Positions 33,244 to 42,512 of a stretch of 64,000 nt of DNA are shown here, piece by piece (the stretch's first letter is position 1; the number at the start of each line of letters is the position of its first letter). Below the pieces are notes generated by a model, which saw nothing but the letters and a program-made list of their open reading frames with translations, had not been told where the DNA came from and did no database searches. The DNA is from Chryseobacterium herbae (GTDB lineage Bacteria; Bacteroidota; Bacteroidia; Flavobacteriales; Weeksellaceae). Location of the stretch: assembly GCF_025154075.1 (NCBI RefSeq), contig NZ_JAOAMU010000005.1, positions 1 to 64,000 of the forward strand, given 5' to 3'. Both the position numbers and the translations under genes were made by a program.

Positions 33244-35439
33244 ATGTCAACTTTAAGATTCAAAGCGTTAGAAACTTTACCATTTAAGGACTTCAGAAGA
33301 GATAATTCTGTTGAGGTTCCCGGAAAATTGTCAGAATTATTCTGCCAGAATGTTTTCTCAGAAGAGACGATGAGAGAATACCTGACAAAGGAAGCATTCC
33401 AGTCTATTATGGATGCCATTAAAAAAGGAACAAAGATTCAGAGACACATTGCAGACCAGGTAGCCGTAGCTATGAAAGACTGGGCAATGAGCAAAGGAGC
33501 GACTCACTACACGCACTGGTTTCAGCCATTGACAGGAACTACTGCAGAAAAGCATGACTCATTCTTTACTCCTATTGAAGGAGGAAGAGCTATCGAAAGA
33601 TTCAGCGGAAACCTACTGATTCAGCAGGAGCCTGATGCATCTTCTTTCCCGAACGGAGGAATCAGAAATACTTTCGAAGCAAGAGGTTATACAGCATGGG
33701 ACCCTACTTCTCCCGCATTCATCATGGGAACTACTTTATGTATTCCTTCTATCTTTATCTCTTATACAGGAGAAACTTTAGATTATAAAGCACCTCTTTT
33801 AAGAGCTTTGAATGCTGTAGATGAAGCTGCAACAAACGTGATGCAGTATTTTGACAAAAATGTAACAAAAGTAACTCCTACTTTAGGTTGGGAGCAGGAA
33901 TATTTCTTAGTTGACTCCGCATTATACCAATCGCGTCCGGATCTTGTTTTAACAGGTAAGACTTTATTAGGTCACTCTCCTGCTAAAGGACAGCAGCTGG
34001 ATGACCACTATTTCGGTTCTATCCCGACAAGGGTAATGAACTTCATGAAAGAGCTGGAGATTGAATGTATGAAGCTGGGAATTCCTGTAACGACAAGACA
34101 TAACGAGGTAGCTCCAAATCAGTTTGAGCTTGCTCCAATGTTTGAAGAAGTAAACGTTGCTGTAGACCACAACTCTCTGTTGATGGACATTATGGCAAGA
34201 ATTGCTCACAAGCACCATTTCCATATTTTATTCCATGAAAAACCATTTGCAGGAGTAAACGGAAGCGGTAAGCACAACAACTGGTCTTTAGCAACGGATA
34301 CAGGTGAAAACCTTTTAAGCCCTGGAAAAAATCCTAAGAAAAACTTACAGTTCTTAACGTTCTTCGTTAATACTATCAAGGCAGTCTACGAATACGCTGA
34401 CCTTTTAAGAGCAAGTATCGCTTCTGCAAGTAACGACCACAGATTAGGTGCCAACGAAGCTCCACCAGCAATTATTTCCGTATTTATCGGAAGCCAGCTT
34501 TTCAGAGTACTGGAAGAGCTTGAAAAAGTAACGGAAGGAAAACTTTCTCCGGACGAAAAAACAGATCTTAAATTAAACGTAGTTGGAAAAATTCCTGAAA
34601 TTCTTCTGGATAACACAGATAGAAACAGAACTTCTCCATTTGCATTTACAGGAAATAAATTCGAGATCAGAGCGGTAGGATCTTCTGCAAACTGTGCGGA
34701 ATCTATGACGGTAATGAACACCATCGCTGCAAAACAATTAATCGATTTCAAAAAAGAAGTTGATGCCCTTATTGAAACAGGTCTTAAGAAAGACGAAGCG
34801 ATCTTCAATGTATTGAGAGAATACATCAAGCAGTGCAAGAGCATTATGTTTGAAGGTGACGGATATTCTGATGACTGGGCGAAAGAAGCTAAAAAGAGAG
34901 GTTTGAATAACTTAAAAACCACTCCGGAAGCGCTTAAGCAGGAAATGGATAAAAAATTCGTTGCTCTTTATGAAGAAATCGGAGTATTTACCCACAGAGA
35001 GGTTGAGGCAAGAAACGAAATCAAATTAGAAAAATATTCTACTGTTATTGATATTGAAGCAAGAGTTTTAAGTGATATCGCAAGAAACCACATCATTCCT
35101 TCAGCTTTAAATTATCAGAACAGACTGATCGAGAACGTAAAAGGTCTTAAAGAAATATTCCCGGACAAAGAATTCAAAACATTGGCGAAAGAGCAAATGA
35201 GCTTAATCACCAATATCTCCGAAAACGTTTCCAAGATCAAACTGGGCGTTGAAGATCTTATTAAAGCAAGAGAAGCAGCGAAAGCTGTATCAAATAGTCA
35301 GAAGCAGGCAGAAACGTACTGCAGCAAAGTAATTCCTTTATTTGATGTGATCAGAGAAGCTTCTGATGATCTTGAAATGATGGTGGATGACGAGCTTTGG
35401 CCAATGACTAAATATAGAGAAATGTTATTTACAAAATAA
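33244..35439 (+). CDS. glnN: Glutamine synthetase, type III
   Basis: 731 residues, about the length of GSIII and much longer than GSI or GSII. It makes glutamine from glutamate, ammonia and ATP in the cytoplasm. The GSIII N-terminal region (FQPLTGTTAEKHDSF, about 97-111) and the catalytic core (VTRHNEVAPNQFELAP; FHEKPFAGVNGSGKHNNWS) are clear, with the GSIII-specific C-terminal helical extension after about 580. The gene has its own promoter and terminator. Confidence 0.96.
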   Translation: MSTLRFKALETLPFKDFRRDNSVEVPGKLSELFCQNVFSEETMREYLTKEAFQSIMDAIKKGTKIQRHIADQVAVAMKDWAMSKGATHYTHWFQPLTGTTAEKHDSFFTPIEGGRAIERFSGNLLIQQEPDASSFPNGGIRNTFEARGYTAWDPTSPAFIMGTTLCIPSIFISYTGETLDYKAPLLRALNAVDEAATNVMQYFDKNVTKVTPTLGWEQEYFLVDSALYQSRPDLVLTGKTLLGHSPAKGQQLDDHYFGSIPTRVMNFMKELEIECMKLGIPVTTRHNEVAPNQFELAPMFEEVNVAVDHNSLLMDIMARIAHKHHFHILFHEKPFAGVNGSGKHNNWSLATDTGENLLSPGKNPKKNLQFLTFFVNTIKAVYEYADLLRASIASASNDHRLGANEAPPAIISVFIGSQLFRVLEELEKVTEGKLSPDEKTDLKLNVVGKIPEILLDNTDRNRTSPFAFTGNKFEIRAVGSSANCAESMTVMNTIAAKQLIDFKKEVDALIETGLKKDEAIFNVLREYIKQCKSIMFEGDGYSDDWAKEAKKRGLNNLKTTPEALKQEMDKKFVALYEEIGVFTHREVEARNEIKLEKYSTVIDIEARVLSDIARNHIIPSALNYQNRLIENVKGLKEIFPDKEFKTLAKEQMSLITNISENVSKIKLGVEDLIKAREAAKAVSNSQKQAETYCSKVIPLFDVIREASDDLEMMVDDELWPMTKYREMLFTK

Positions 35440-35466
35440 CATCTGTAAAGTTCCATATTAGTTAAG

Positions 35467-35495
35467 CTCCCCGGTTTTTCCGGGGAGTTTTTTTT
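35467..35495 (+). terminator. Glutamine synthetase terminator
   Basis: CTCCCCGG, TTTTT, CCGGGGAG and then eight T residues, 28 nt after the stop. Confidence 0.9.
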
Positions 35496-35590
35496 GTTTT
35501 ATTAACACCGTTGAAAATTAGAGTTTTGAATCTCAGAATCCGATAAACAGAGGAAAGGTCATTTATTTTGTTAAAGAATCATAATAAAAA

Positions 35591-35637
35591 AAACCGCAGA
35601 CTCACCAAAAACAGGCGGTTGCGGTTTGTTTTTCTTT
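35591..35637 (+). terminator. GC-rich hairpin before the NlpC/P60 gene
   Basis: AAACCGCA (35591-35598) pairs with TGCGGTTT (35620-35627), followed by GTTTTTCTTT. It lies in the 339-base gap 35440-35778, which otherwise holds the NlpC/P60 promoter. Confidence 0.5.
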
Positions 35638-35719
35638 AACATACTTAAATAATATGTTAAAATGTGTTAAATAAAGAACCTGACAATAATCATATCGGGG
35701 CTCTTTTGCTCGGAATCTC

Positions 35720-35727
35720 TACTTTTG
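35720..35727 (+). promoter_or_regulatory. -7 box of the NlpC/P60 gene
   Basis: TACTTTTG, 51 nt before the ATG at 35779. Confidence 0.5.
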
Positions 35728-35778
35728 TAATGCTTTGTGAAAATAAATATTCCTTTTAACACGGATAATCAAATATAT

Positions 35779-36489
35779 ATGAAGAAAAGAGTCTTGTTTT
35801 ATTTAGTTGCTTTAGTGTCTACAGTTTCAGTTCAATCTTGCGCTACAAACTATGTAGTTTCACAGCCAGCAACTTACGCTAAAGAATACAAAACAGATGC
35901 CAAACTAGCTTCTATAGATAACAAGAAAATGGAGCAGGATAAGCAAAGACTTATCGATTCTTTTCTGGCTGAAAAGGCCGCATCTATCGCCAACGCGAAA
36001 AAAGCGATCAAGAATTCTGAGATTGCAAAAGCAGTCAAATACAATAAAACGATTGATAATATCCTAACAGAAGCTGAAACATACCTTGGAACTCCATACA
36101 GATACGGAGGAATGACCAGAAGAGGTATTGATTGTTCAGCTTTCGTTCTTTCTGTATTCGGAGCAGCAGCGGGGCTTAGCTTACCAAGAGTAGCAGCTTC
36201 TCAGGCTCAGGAAGGTGAAAGTATTGAAAAAGGAGACCTTCAGAAAGGAGACTTAATCTTCTTTTCACACGGAAGAAGAATCTCTCACGTAGGTATCGTA
36301 GAAAGTGTAACTGAAGAAGGTGAAATCAAATTCATCCACGCAGCCACTTCTAAAGGGGTAATGATCTCATCGCTGAATGATTCTTACTGGGGACCAAAAT
36401 TCAGGTTTGCAAAAAGAGTAATCAACGAGAACGGAGATGCTTATAATAACTTAGCAGCTTCTACTCCATCCACAGCGACAAGTTTTTAA
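35779..36489 (+). CDS. NlpC/P60 (C40) peptidoglycan endopeptidase, lipoprotein
   Basis: 236 residues from the ATG at 35779; an in-frame GTG at 35737 would place 14 residues ahead of the signal peptide and is rejected. A lipoprotein signal ends at VQSC (Cys21). After a helical linker with many Lys residues, the C40 domain carries Cys119 (GIDCSAF), His170 (ISHVGIV) and His187 (FIHAAT). It should cut peptide stems of peptidoglycan from the membrane surface. Confidence 0.92.
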   Translation: MKKRVLFYLVALVSTVSVQSCATNYVVSQPATYAKEYKTDAKLASIDNKKMEQDKQRLIDSFLAEKAASIANAKKAIKNSEIAKAVKYNKTIDNILTEAETYLGTPYRYGGMTRRGIDCSAFVLSVFGAAAGLSLPRVAASQAQEGESIEKGDLQKGDLIFFSHGRRISHVGIVESVTEEGEIKFIHAATSKGVMISSLNDSYWGPKFRFAKRVINENGDAYNNLAASTPSTATSF

Positions 36490-36517
36490 TTTTAAATAAT
36501 TGATTTAAATAATGAAG

Positions 36518-36543
36518 CCATCAGATATCTGATGGTTTTTTTA
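36518..36543 (+). terminator. NlpC/P60 gene terminator
   Basis: CCATCAGA, TA, TCTGATGG followed by a T run. Confidence 0.85.
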
Positions 36544-36615
36544 TTTTGGTGTGGTTTCCCATAAAAGAATAATAGTTCAGCTTGTGAGATGGAAGAAAAG
36601 TTGAAAAGAATAAGT

Positions 36616-36770
36616 TTTGGCTAAAGCCTTATAAAATGGCGGGCTAAAGCCCACCTCTATTGAATTATTGGTTGATAGGTTTTAGAATAGTAGAATAAAT
36701 AAAATGTTGTTTTTATTCTAACCTATCGAATAAAAATACAAAGACGGGCTAAAGCCCGCCTTTATTGAAT
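36616..36770. repeat. GGGCTAAAGCCC palindrome repeats
   Basis: Two copies, GCGGGCTAAAGCCCACCT (from 36639) and GACGGGCTAAAGCCCGCC (from 36743), are both followed by T-TATTGAAT; a half copy, TTGGCTAAAGCC, starts at 36617. They fill most of the 351-base gap 36490-36840, which has no gene. Confidence 0.7.
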
Positions 36771-36840
36771 ATTTAATCATATAAACAGAAGAGGTTTTCG
36801 GGCCTCTACCATCTAACTTCTAATATCTAGCTTCTAACCT

Positions 36841-37419
36841 CTACTCCCTGTCAATTTCAATATCGAGCTTGTAAAGCAGTCCATGCACTTCAGAAAGGGA
36901 AAATTTAGCCTTTTTAAGCTTGTTTAAGGCTGGATCTATGGAATAGTTGAAGGAAGTCCTGAAATCTGCTTTTTCAAGGTTTGTACGGTCGAAAATAGCC
37001 CCGGACAGGTCACAGTTTTTAAATATTGAACTGGACAGGTCACATTCGGCAAAATCGGTTTTTATTAATTTAGAATTCCTGAATACGGTCTTTTTAACTG
37101 AGGTATTATAAAACACCGCATTATTGAGAGCGCATCCGTCAAAAGTAAATGAAAGGCCAAAGCCGTTGCAGTCACTGAACTGGAGCCCGAACATTTTACA
37201 TTCTTTGAAAAGAACGGTGCGGAACGCTGTTTTGATCAATTTGGCCATACTCAGATTACAACCTATGAACTCACAGTCTGTGAAACTGAAATCCGAGAGA
37301 TCTGCGTATTCAAAGCTGCAGTTTCTGAAGGTACAGTTTTCGTATTCGCCTGTTTGTAAGGGCTGATCTGCAAAATTGATGTTTTGGAAATCCTGATCGG
37401 AGATATATCCGTTTTTCAT
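36841..37419 (-). CDS. Pentapeptide repeat protein
   Basis: 192 residues, cytoplasmic. From about residue 25 to 160 it follows the A(D/N)LXX five-residue pattern with F or L at the centre (CTFRNCSFEYADLSDFSF; CDLSSSIFKNCDLSGAIF), predicting a right-handed quadrilateral beta-helix. Such proteins include DNA mimics that protect gyrase (Qnr-like), but most have unknown roles; no Qnr signature is evident. Located alone. Confidence 0.85.
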   Translation of the reverse strand: MKNGYISDQDFQNINFADQPLQTGEYENCTFRNCSFEYADLSDFSFTDCEFIGCNLSMAKLIKTAFRTVLFKECKMFGLQFSDCNGFGLSFTFDGCALNNAVFYNTSVKKTVFRNSKLIKTDFAECDLSSSIFKNCDLSGAIFDRTNLEKADFRTSFNYSIDPALNKLKKAKFSLSEVHGLLYKLDIEIDRE

Positions 37420-37511
37420 AATAACGAGTCAAGGGCAAGAAAGTCAAAATTTAAATTTTGACTTTCTGATGTTTTTAAATTATTATTTTATTTGATAATA
37501 GAAACATGCTC

Positions 37512-39080
37512 TTAATTTCTAACTTTCAATGTAGAAACCTTACCGTTATCAAGAGTGACATTCACGATAAAAACTCCATGAACTCCAATATCAAAAGAAT
37601 ATTTCTGGGCATTGGCTTTCGTGTTTAGAATCGCTCTTCCTGAGGCGTCAAGAACTTCTATCTTCGTAATTTTTTCAGTTTTTGATACTACCGAAAAGCC
37701 ATTGTTATCTTTAAATATAGAAACACCAACATCTTTAACCGTCTCTTTCGTACTCAAAACTGTGGTTCCATATTTAGCCATGTTAATGATTCCTGCAGCA
37801 TTCTTATAAGGGAAATAAAGATCATTGCCGTAGACTACGAATTTAGAATCCTGAACGCCCTGTCCACTATCCGGATTTGGTAGTACTGTTATATTCTGTC
37901 CGTCATATTTCGCCAAAAAGGTTTTTGGTGTAGGAGATATTGTTGTAGTATAAGTAAAATACAACTCCCCATTAAACTCAATAAGAGATTTTCCTATTCC
38001 TTGATCAGACGTAGAGGCGTTTGGTATTAAAGAAATACTTGTTCCAGAATACTGTCCTAAAAAGTACTTCATATTACTGTCCTGATATGGAAAATAAATA
38101 TTGTTCCCAAATAAAACACGGCTTCCTGCAACGCCTTTATCGTTCATATTCAAGTTTGGTATTTCAGTTGTTGTCAGCCCATCAAAAATTGCAAATTTGC
38201 CACCTCCACTCGTCATATAAGCCTTCGAATTATACATTAAAGGTTTGCCTCCCCCACTAAGAAACATATTGGGACTCGAAATCATTGACACATCATTTAC
38301 AGCCGGATCATAAGTTCCCATGCTATAGGCAGCCGGATTACTCATAAAGTACATTTTAAAATATAATGTATTATTAAGAGCAAAAATACCTCCCCAATAC
38401 TCTTGGTTATTATTTGTAATTTTAGTAATGCTGGTACCATCAAACTTTCCTATCCCATCCCAATTCCCATCACCTACATAGCTAAAATATAAAATATTAT
38501 TATATACCAAAGCCCAATCTCCCAATTTTATTCTATTACTTGATGAGCTGATATTATATTGATTTGGAATTTTCTTAACCACCTGTCCATCAAAGGTAAA
38601 CAAATTGCTACCCCCATAATAAGACCCTTTAAAAATAAGTTTCCCATTATACAATACAGGTCCTGCCTCGCCTCCATTATCATGTATAAATATTCCTCCA
38701 TCGGAACCTGCGTCTGAATTCCAAAAAGCGGTCTGTGTACTTCCATCGTAAGTAATGATATAGTCTTTCGTTCGATACTGAGTAGGAGCTGTACTGAAAA
38801 GATATGTATAATCATAATTGTAGCAGAGCTTATTATTATAAATAATCATACTGCCAGTTAGTTTTCCGTCGATAGGCTGACCATTATCATTAGGATTAGG
38901 CAGATTTACTACACTAACTCCATTAAATTGAGCCAATTTATTATTCTTAGAAAAAAACAAAGAGTTGTTATAGACAATTCCGTTTGAATCATAATTTTCG
39001 GTTGAAGAAACCACTTTCACAGTTTGGCCTAATAATCCTAAAGACATTGCCAAACTAAAGAAGATTAATTTATTTTTCAT
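37512..39080 (-). CDS. T9SS cargo, beta-propeller-like protein, copy 3
   Basis: 522 residues: signal peptide ending SLGLLGQ, about six repeated blades with YNN-LYFSY/GNNIYFPY wording, and a type A T9SS C-terminal sorting domain (last about 75 residues, with ITKIEVLDASGR and GVFIVNVTLDNGKVSTLKVRN). It is exported across the outer membrane and probably attached to or released from the surface. Third of three tandem copies; its 3' end is almost identical to copy 2. Confidence 0.85.
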   Translation of the reverse strand: MKNKLIFFSLAMSLGLLGQTVKVVSSTENYDSNGIVYNNSLFFSKNNKLAQFNGVSVVNLPNPNDNGQPIDGKLTGSMIIYNNKLCYNYDYTYLFSTAPTQYRTKDYIITYDGSTQTAFWNSDAGSDGGIFIHDNGGEAGPVLYNGKLIFKGSYYGGSNLFTFDGQVVKKIPNQYNISSSSNRIKLGDWALVYNNILYFSYVGDGNWDGIGKFDGTSITKITNNNQEYWGGIFALNNTLYFKMYFMSNPAAYSMGTYDPAVNDVSMISSPNMFLSGGGKPLMYNSKAYMTSGGGKFAIFDGLTTTEIPNLNMNDKGVAGSRVLFGNNIYFPYQDSNMKYFLGQYSGTSISLIPNASTSDQGIGKSLIEFNGELYFTYTTTISPTPKTFLAKYDGQNITVLPNPDSGQGVQDSKFVVYGNDLYFPYKNAAGIINMAKYGTTVLSTKETVKDVGVSIFKDNNGFSVVSKTEKITKIEVLDASGRAILNTKANAQKYSFDIGVHGVFIVNVTLDNGKVSTLKVRN

Positions 39081-39128
39081 ATTAAAAGTTTTAAATGTAC
39101 ATATTTACAAGTATTCATCTAATAATAT

Positions 39129-40700
39129 TTAATTTCTAACTTTCAATGTAGAAACCTTACCATTTTCAAGAGTGACATTCACGATAAAAACTCCATGAGT
39201 TCCAATTTCAAAAGAATATTTCTGGGTATTGGCTTTCCCGTTTAGAATCTCTCTTCCTGAGGCGTCAAGAACTTCTATCTTCGTAATTTTTTCAATTTTT
39301 GATACTACCGAAAAACCATTGTTGTCTTTAAATATAGAAACACCAACGTCTTTAACCGTCTCTTTTGTACTCAAAACTGTGGTTCCATACTTAGCCATGT
39401 TAATGATTCCTGCAGCATTCTTATAAGGGAAATAAATATCATTTCCATAGACTACAAATTCAGAATCCTGAACACCTTGCCCATTATCAGGGTTTGGCAT
39501 TACTGTAATGTTTTGTCCATTATATTTTGCCAAGTAATTAATACCTCCGGAGGTGTATGTAAAAAACATATTTCCATTGAATTCTATAAGACTCCTTCCT
39601 ATACCCTGATCAGCTGTTGAAGGATTAGGAATTAAAGAAATACCAGTCCCGGAATACTTACCCAAAAGGTATTTATTATTACTGTCCAAATATGGAAAGT
39701 AAATATCATTTGCAAATAAGACCCTTCTTCCTACAATTCCTCTATCATTTGTTGTAATATTTGCGACCTGATTAACCGTTACCCCATCAAAAACAGAAAG
39801 CTTAACATCACCTACGGTTATAAAAGCTTGGGAATTATACACCAAAGGTTTTTGGGCACCACTATAAAGCAAAACAGGTGTAGGAATCTTTGATATTGTA
39901 TTAGCAGAAGCATCATAGCTTCCAATACCATAGCCTGATGGCGCACTCATAAAATTAATTTTAAAATACAATTGATTATTAAGACTAAAAATACTTCCCC
40001 AATATTCTTTATTATTATCAGTATTGAGTCTTACAATACTCGTCCCGTTAAATTTTGCTATACCAGGCCATGTCATATTAGAGTCCTGATAACCAAAGTA
40101 AAGCTCATTATTGTAATCCAGTGCCCAGTCTCCCAATTTCACCTGCCCGGTTGCTTGATCGCTTTGATTGCTAACATTATTAATTTTTTTAATAACCTGT
40201 CCGTCAAATAAAAACAGGTTGGAATTTACTCCCGAATAATAAGCTCCTTTTAAAAACAATTTACCATTACTTATAATAGGTGCATTTTCGCTGCCATTGT
40301 CACCAATGAATATTCCTCCCGAAGAATAAACTGCTTCAGGATTTAAGAAAGTAGTTTGGGACAAACCATCATAAGTAACCAAAAAATCTTTGTTCTGGGA
40401 TTCATTAGTAGGGCCACCTCCTGCTTTATAATCATAATTATAACACAGTTTGTTGTTATAAATAATCATATTTCCAGTTAAATTTCCAACAATGGGTTGG
40501 CTATTATATTCGGGTACAGGAATTGCCGTTACAGAAACTCCATCAAATTTTGACAGTTTAAAACTCTTAGAAAAAAATAGGGAGTTATTGTAAACAATTC
40601 CATTTAAATCATAATTTCCAGTACCTGGTACAACTACAACAGATTGTCCCAATAATCCTAATGATAGCATCAAGCTTAAAAAGGGTAATTTATTTTTCAT
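39129..40700 (-). CDS. T9SS cargo, beta-propeller-like protein, copy 2
   Basis: 523 residues with the same layout as the neighbours: signal peptide (MKNKLPFLSLMLSLGLLGQ), about six propeller-type repeats and the T9SS sorting domain. The blades are more diverged from copies 1 and 3 than the C-terminus is, which points to gene conversion of the sorting domain. It starts 139 nt after copy 1 and ends 48 nt before copy 3 begins. Confidence 0.85.
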   Translation of the reverse strand: MKNKLPFLSLMLSLGLLGQSVVVVPGTGNYDLNGIVYNNSLFFSKSFKLSKFDGVSVTAIPVPEYNSQPIVGNLTGNMIIYNNKLCYNYDYKAGGGPTNESQNKDFLVTYDGLSQTTFLNPEAVYSSGGIFIGDNGSENAPIISNGKLFLKGAYYSGVNSNLFLFDGQVIKKINNVSNQSDQATGQVKLGDWALDYNNELYFGYQDSNMTWPGIAKFNGTSIVRLNTDNNKEYWGSIFSLNNQLYFKINFMSAPSGYGIGSYDASANTISKIPTPVLLYSGAQKPLVYNSQAFITVGDVKLSVFDGVTVNQVANITTNDRGIVGRRVLFANDIYFPYLDSNNKYLLGKYSGTGISLIPNPSTADQGIGRSLIEFNGNMFFTYTSGGINYLAKYNGQNITVMPNPDNGQGVQDSEFVVYGNDIYFPYKNAAGIINMAKYGTTVLSTKETVKDVGVSIFKDNNGFSVVSKIEKITKIEVLDASGREILNGKANTQKYSFEIGTHGVFIVNVTLENGKVSTLKVRN

Positions 40701-40744
40701 ATTAAAAGGATATATACCCTCAAATATACATCATTTTCAAATAT

Positions 40745-40818
40745 GCATTAAAATTACACCAAGCTGTTCTTATCCGAATAATTAAATTTAAAGAAAATAA
40801 AAGTCATCATAGAAAAAG
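40745..40818 (-). pseudogene. Duplicated fragment of the rodA 3' end
   Basis: The stretch ACACCAAGCTGTTCTTATCC and following bases at 40756-40818 repeats 42514-42577, the last 20 or so codons of rodA, with few changes. The promoter-proximal bases before it also match 42465-42513. It is a footprint of the tandem duplication, with no complete coding content. Confidence 0.8.
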
Positions 40819-40839
40819 AGCTTTCCCTTCCTCAATCAT

Positions 40840-42459
40840 CTAATTTCTGACCTTCAATGTGGAAACCTTACCACTATTGAGAGTAACATTAACAATAAAA
40901 ACTCCATGAGTTCCAATTTCAAAAGAATATTTCTGAGTATTGGTTTTAGCGTTCAAGATCTTTCTTCCTGAAGCATCAAGGACCTCTATCTTTGCAATTT
41001 TTTCAGTTTTTGAAACTATTGAAAACCCACTACCCTCTTTAAATACAGAAACACCAGTCTCTTTAAGTGCTTCGTTCGTATTCAAAACTGTAGTTCCATA
41101 TTTAGCCAAATTAATAATTCCTGCAGCATTCTTATAAGGGAAATAAAGATCATTTCCATAGACTACAAATTCAGAATCTTGAACACCTTGCCCATTATCA
41201 GGGTTTGGCATTACTGTCATATTTTGTCCATCATATTTTGCCAGATAATTAATACTTCCGGATGTATACATAAAAAACAGATTTCCATTGAATTCTATAA
41301 AACTCTTTCCTATACCAGTATCAGACGTGGAAAGATTTTGTACCAGAGAAATATTTCCTGCTGAATATTTACCTAACAAATACTTATTATTACTATCTTG
41401 ATATTGAAAGTAGATATTGTTTCCAAATAATACAGGTCTTCCAACAATTCCTTTATCAGTTACAGCAACTTTATTTATCTGAGTTCCCCCTGTACCATCG
41501 AAAATTGAAAGTTTATTATCAATAATTGTATAAGCCTTTGAATTATCAATAACTGGTTTAAATTGAGACCATTCCGCATTATAAGGCTGCATAAAAAAAT
41601 ATGATAAAGTATTAGTTGCGGGAGTATAATTTGCAAGATGATAATATAACCATGGACCTCCCGGAGTACTTTGAGTAGTATACATCAGTTTAAAATATAA
41701 AGCATTATTAAGATTAAAAATGCCTCCTTTATAAGGTGAATTTCCATCAAGTACGGTTATATTTGTTCCATCAAATTTCGCAATACGATCAGATGAAATT
41801 GGAGTCGTTCCGGTGGCATAACAAAAATAGAGTTCATTATTAAAAACCAAAGCCCAATCACCTAATTTTTGATCATGCCATGTGGGGGTAGAATTATTAA
41901 TATTTAGATTATTAATTTTAGTAAGCGATTGACCATCAAAAGAATAGATATGAGGAACAGAAGGAAGACTATAGGATTGACCAACACGGGGTGAACTATT
42001 AGCTCCTTTCAAAATCAATTTTCCTTGATACAGGACAGGCTCATACTCACTTCCGTTATCCCCAATCTGTATTCCTCTGTATGAAAAAACAAAATCAGGA
42101 TTTAAAAATACATTTTGGGTAGTCCCGTCATATGTAATGAAATAATCCTGATTTAAGTATTCGAAAAGATGGTTAGGGTTATGAATATAGTCATAGCTAT
42201 AACACAGTTTATTATTATAAACAAACATACTACCATCTAATTTACCTTCAATAGGTTGGTTATTATACATAGGCACCGGAAGACCTGTAATAGATGTACC
42301 ATCAAATTTCAACAGTATGCCACTTTTAGAAAAAAATAAAGAATTATTATAGACTATTCCATTCGAACCATAATTTTCAGTGGTAGGAACTATTTCCACA
42401 GACTGCCCTAATACTCCTAATGATAGAACTAAACTAAAAAAGGGTAATTTATTTTTCAT
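40840..42459 (-). CDS. T9SS cargo, beta-propeller-like protein, copy 1
   Basis: 539 residues, slightly longer than the other two owing to extra loop sequence (about 165-185, with SPRVGQSYSLPSVPHIYSF). Signal peptide, propeller repeats and T9SS sorting domain as in copies 2 and 3. It lies 53 nt after rodA, and the duplicated rodA fragment behind it indicates that this copy, or its ancestor, was the source of the array. Confidence 0.85.
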   Translation of the reverse strand: MKNKLPFFSLVLSLGVLGQSVEIVPTTENYGSNGIVYNNSLFFSKSGILLKFDGTSITGLPVPMYNNQPIEGKLDGSMFVYNNKLCYSYDYIHNPNHLFEYLNQDYFITYDGTTQNVFLNPDFVFSYRGIQIGDNGSEYEPVLYQGKLILKGANSSPRVGQSYSLPSVPHIYSFDGQSLTKINNLNINNSTPTWHDQKLGDWALVFNNELYFCYATGTTPISSDRIAKFDGTNITVLDGNSPYKGGIFNLNNALYFKLMYTTQSTPGGPWLYYHLANYTPATNTLSYFFMQPYNAEWSQFKPVIDNSKAYTIIDNKLSIFDGTGGTQINKVAVTDKGIVGRPVLFGNNIYFQYQDSNNKYLLGKYSAGNISLVQNLSTSDTGIGKSFIEFNGNLFFMYTSGSINYLAKYDGQNMTVMPNPDNGQGVQDSEFVVYGNDLYFPYKNAAGIINLAKYGTTVLNTNEALKETGVSVFKEGSGFSIVSKTEKIAKIEVLDASGRKILNAKTNTQKYSFEIGTHGVFIVNVTLNSGKVSTLKVRN

Positions 42460-42512
42460 ATCAAAACAATATATATCTTCAAATATACATCATTTTCAAA
42501 TACATATGAAAA

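Noticed and set aside
36841..37419. Qnr quinolone-resistance protein
   Set aside because: Pentapeptide pattern only; the Qnr-type loops and length are not seen.
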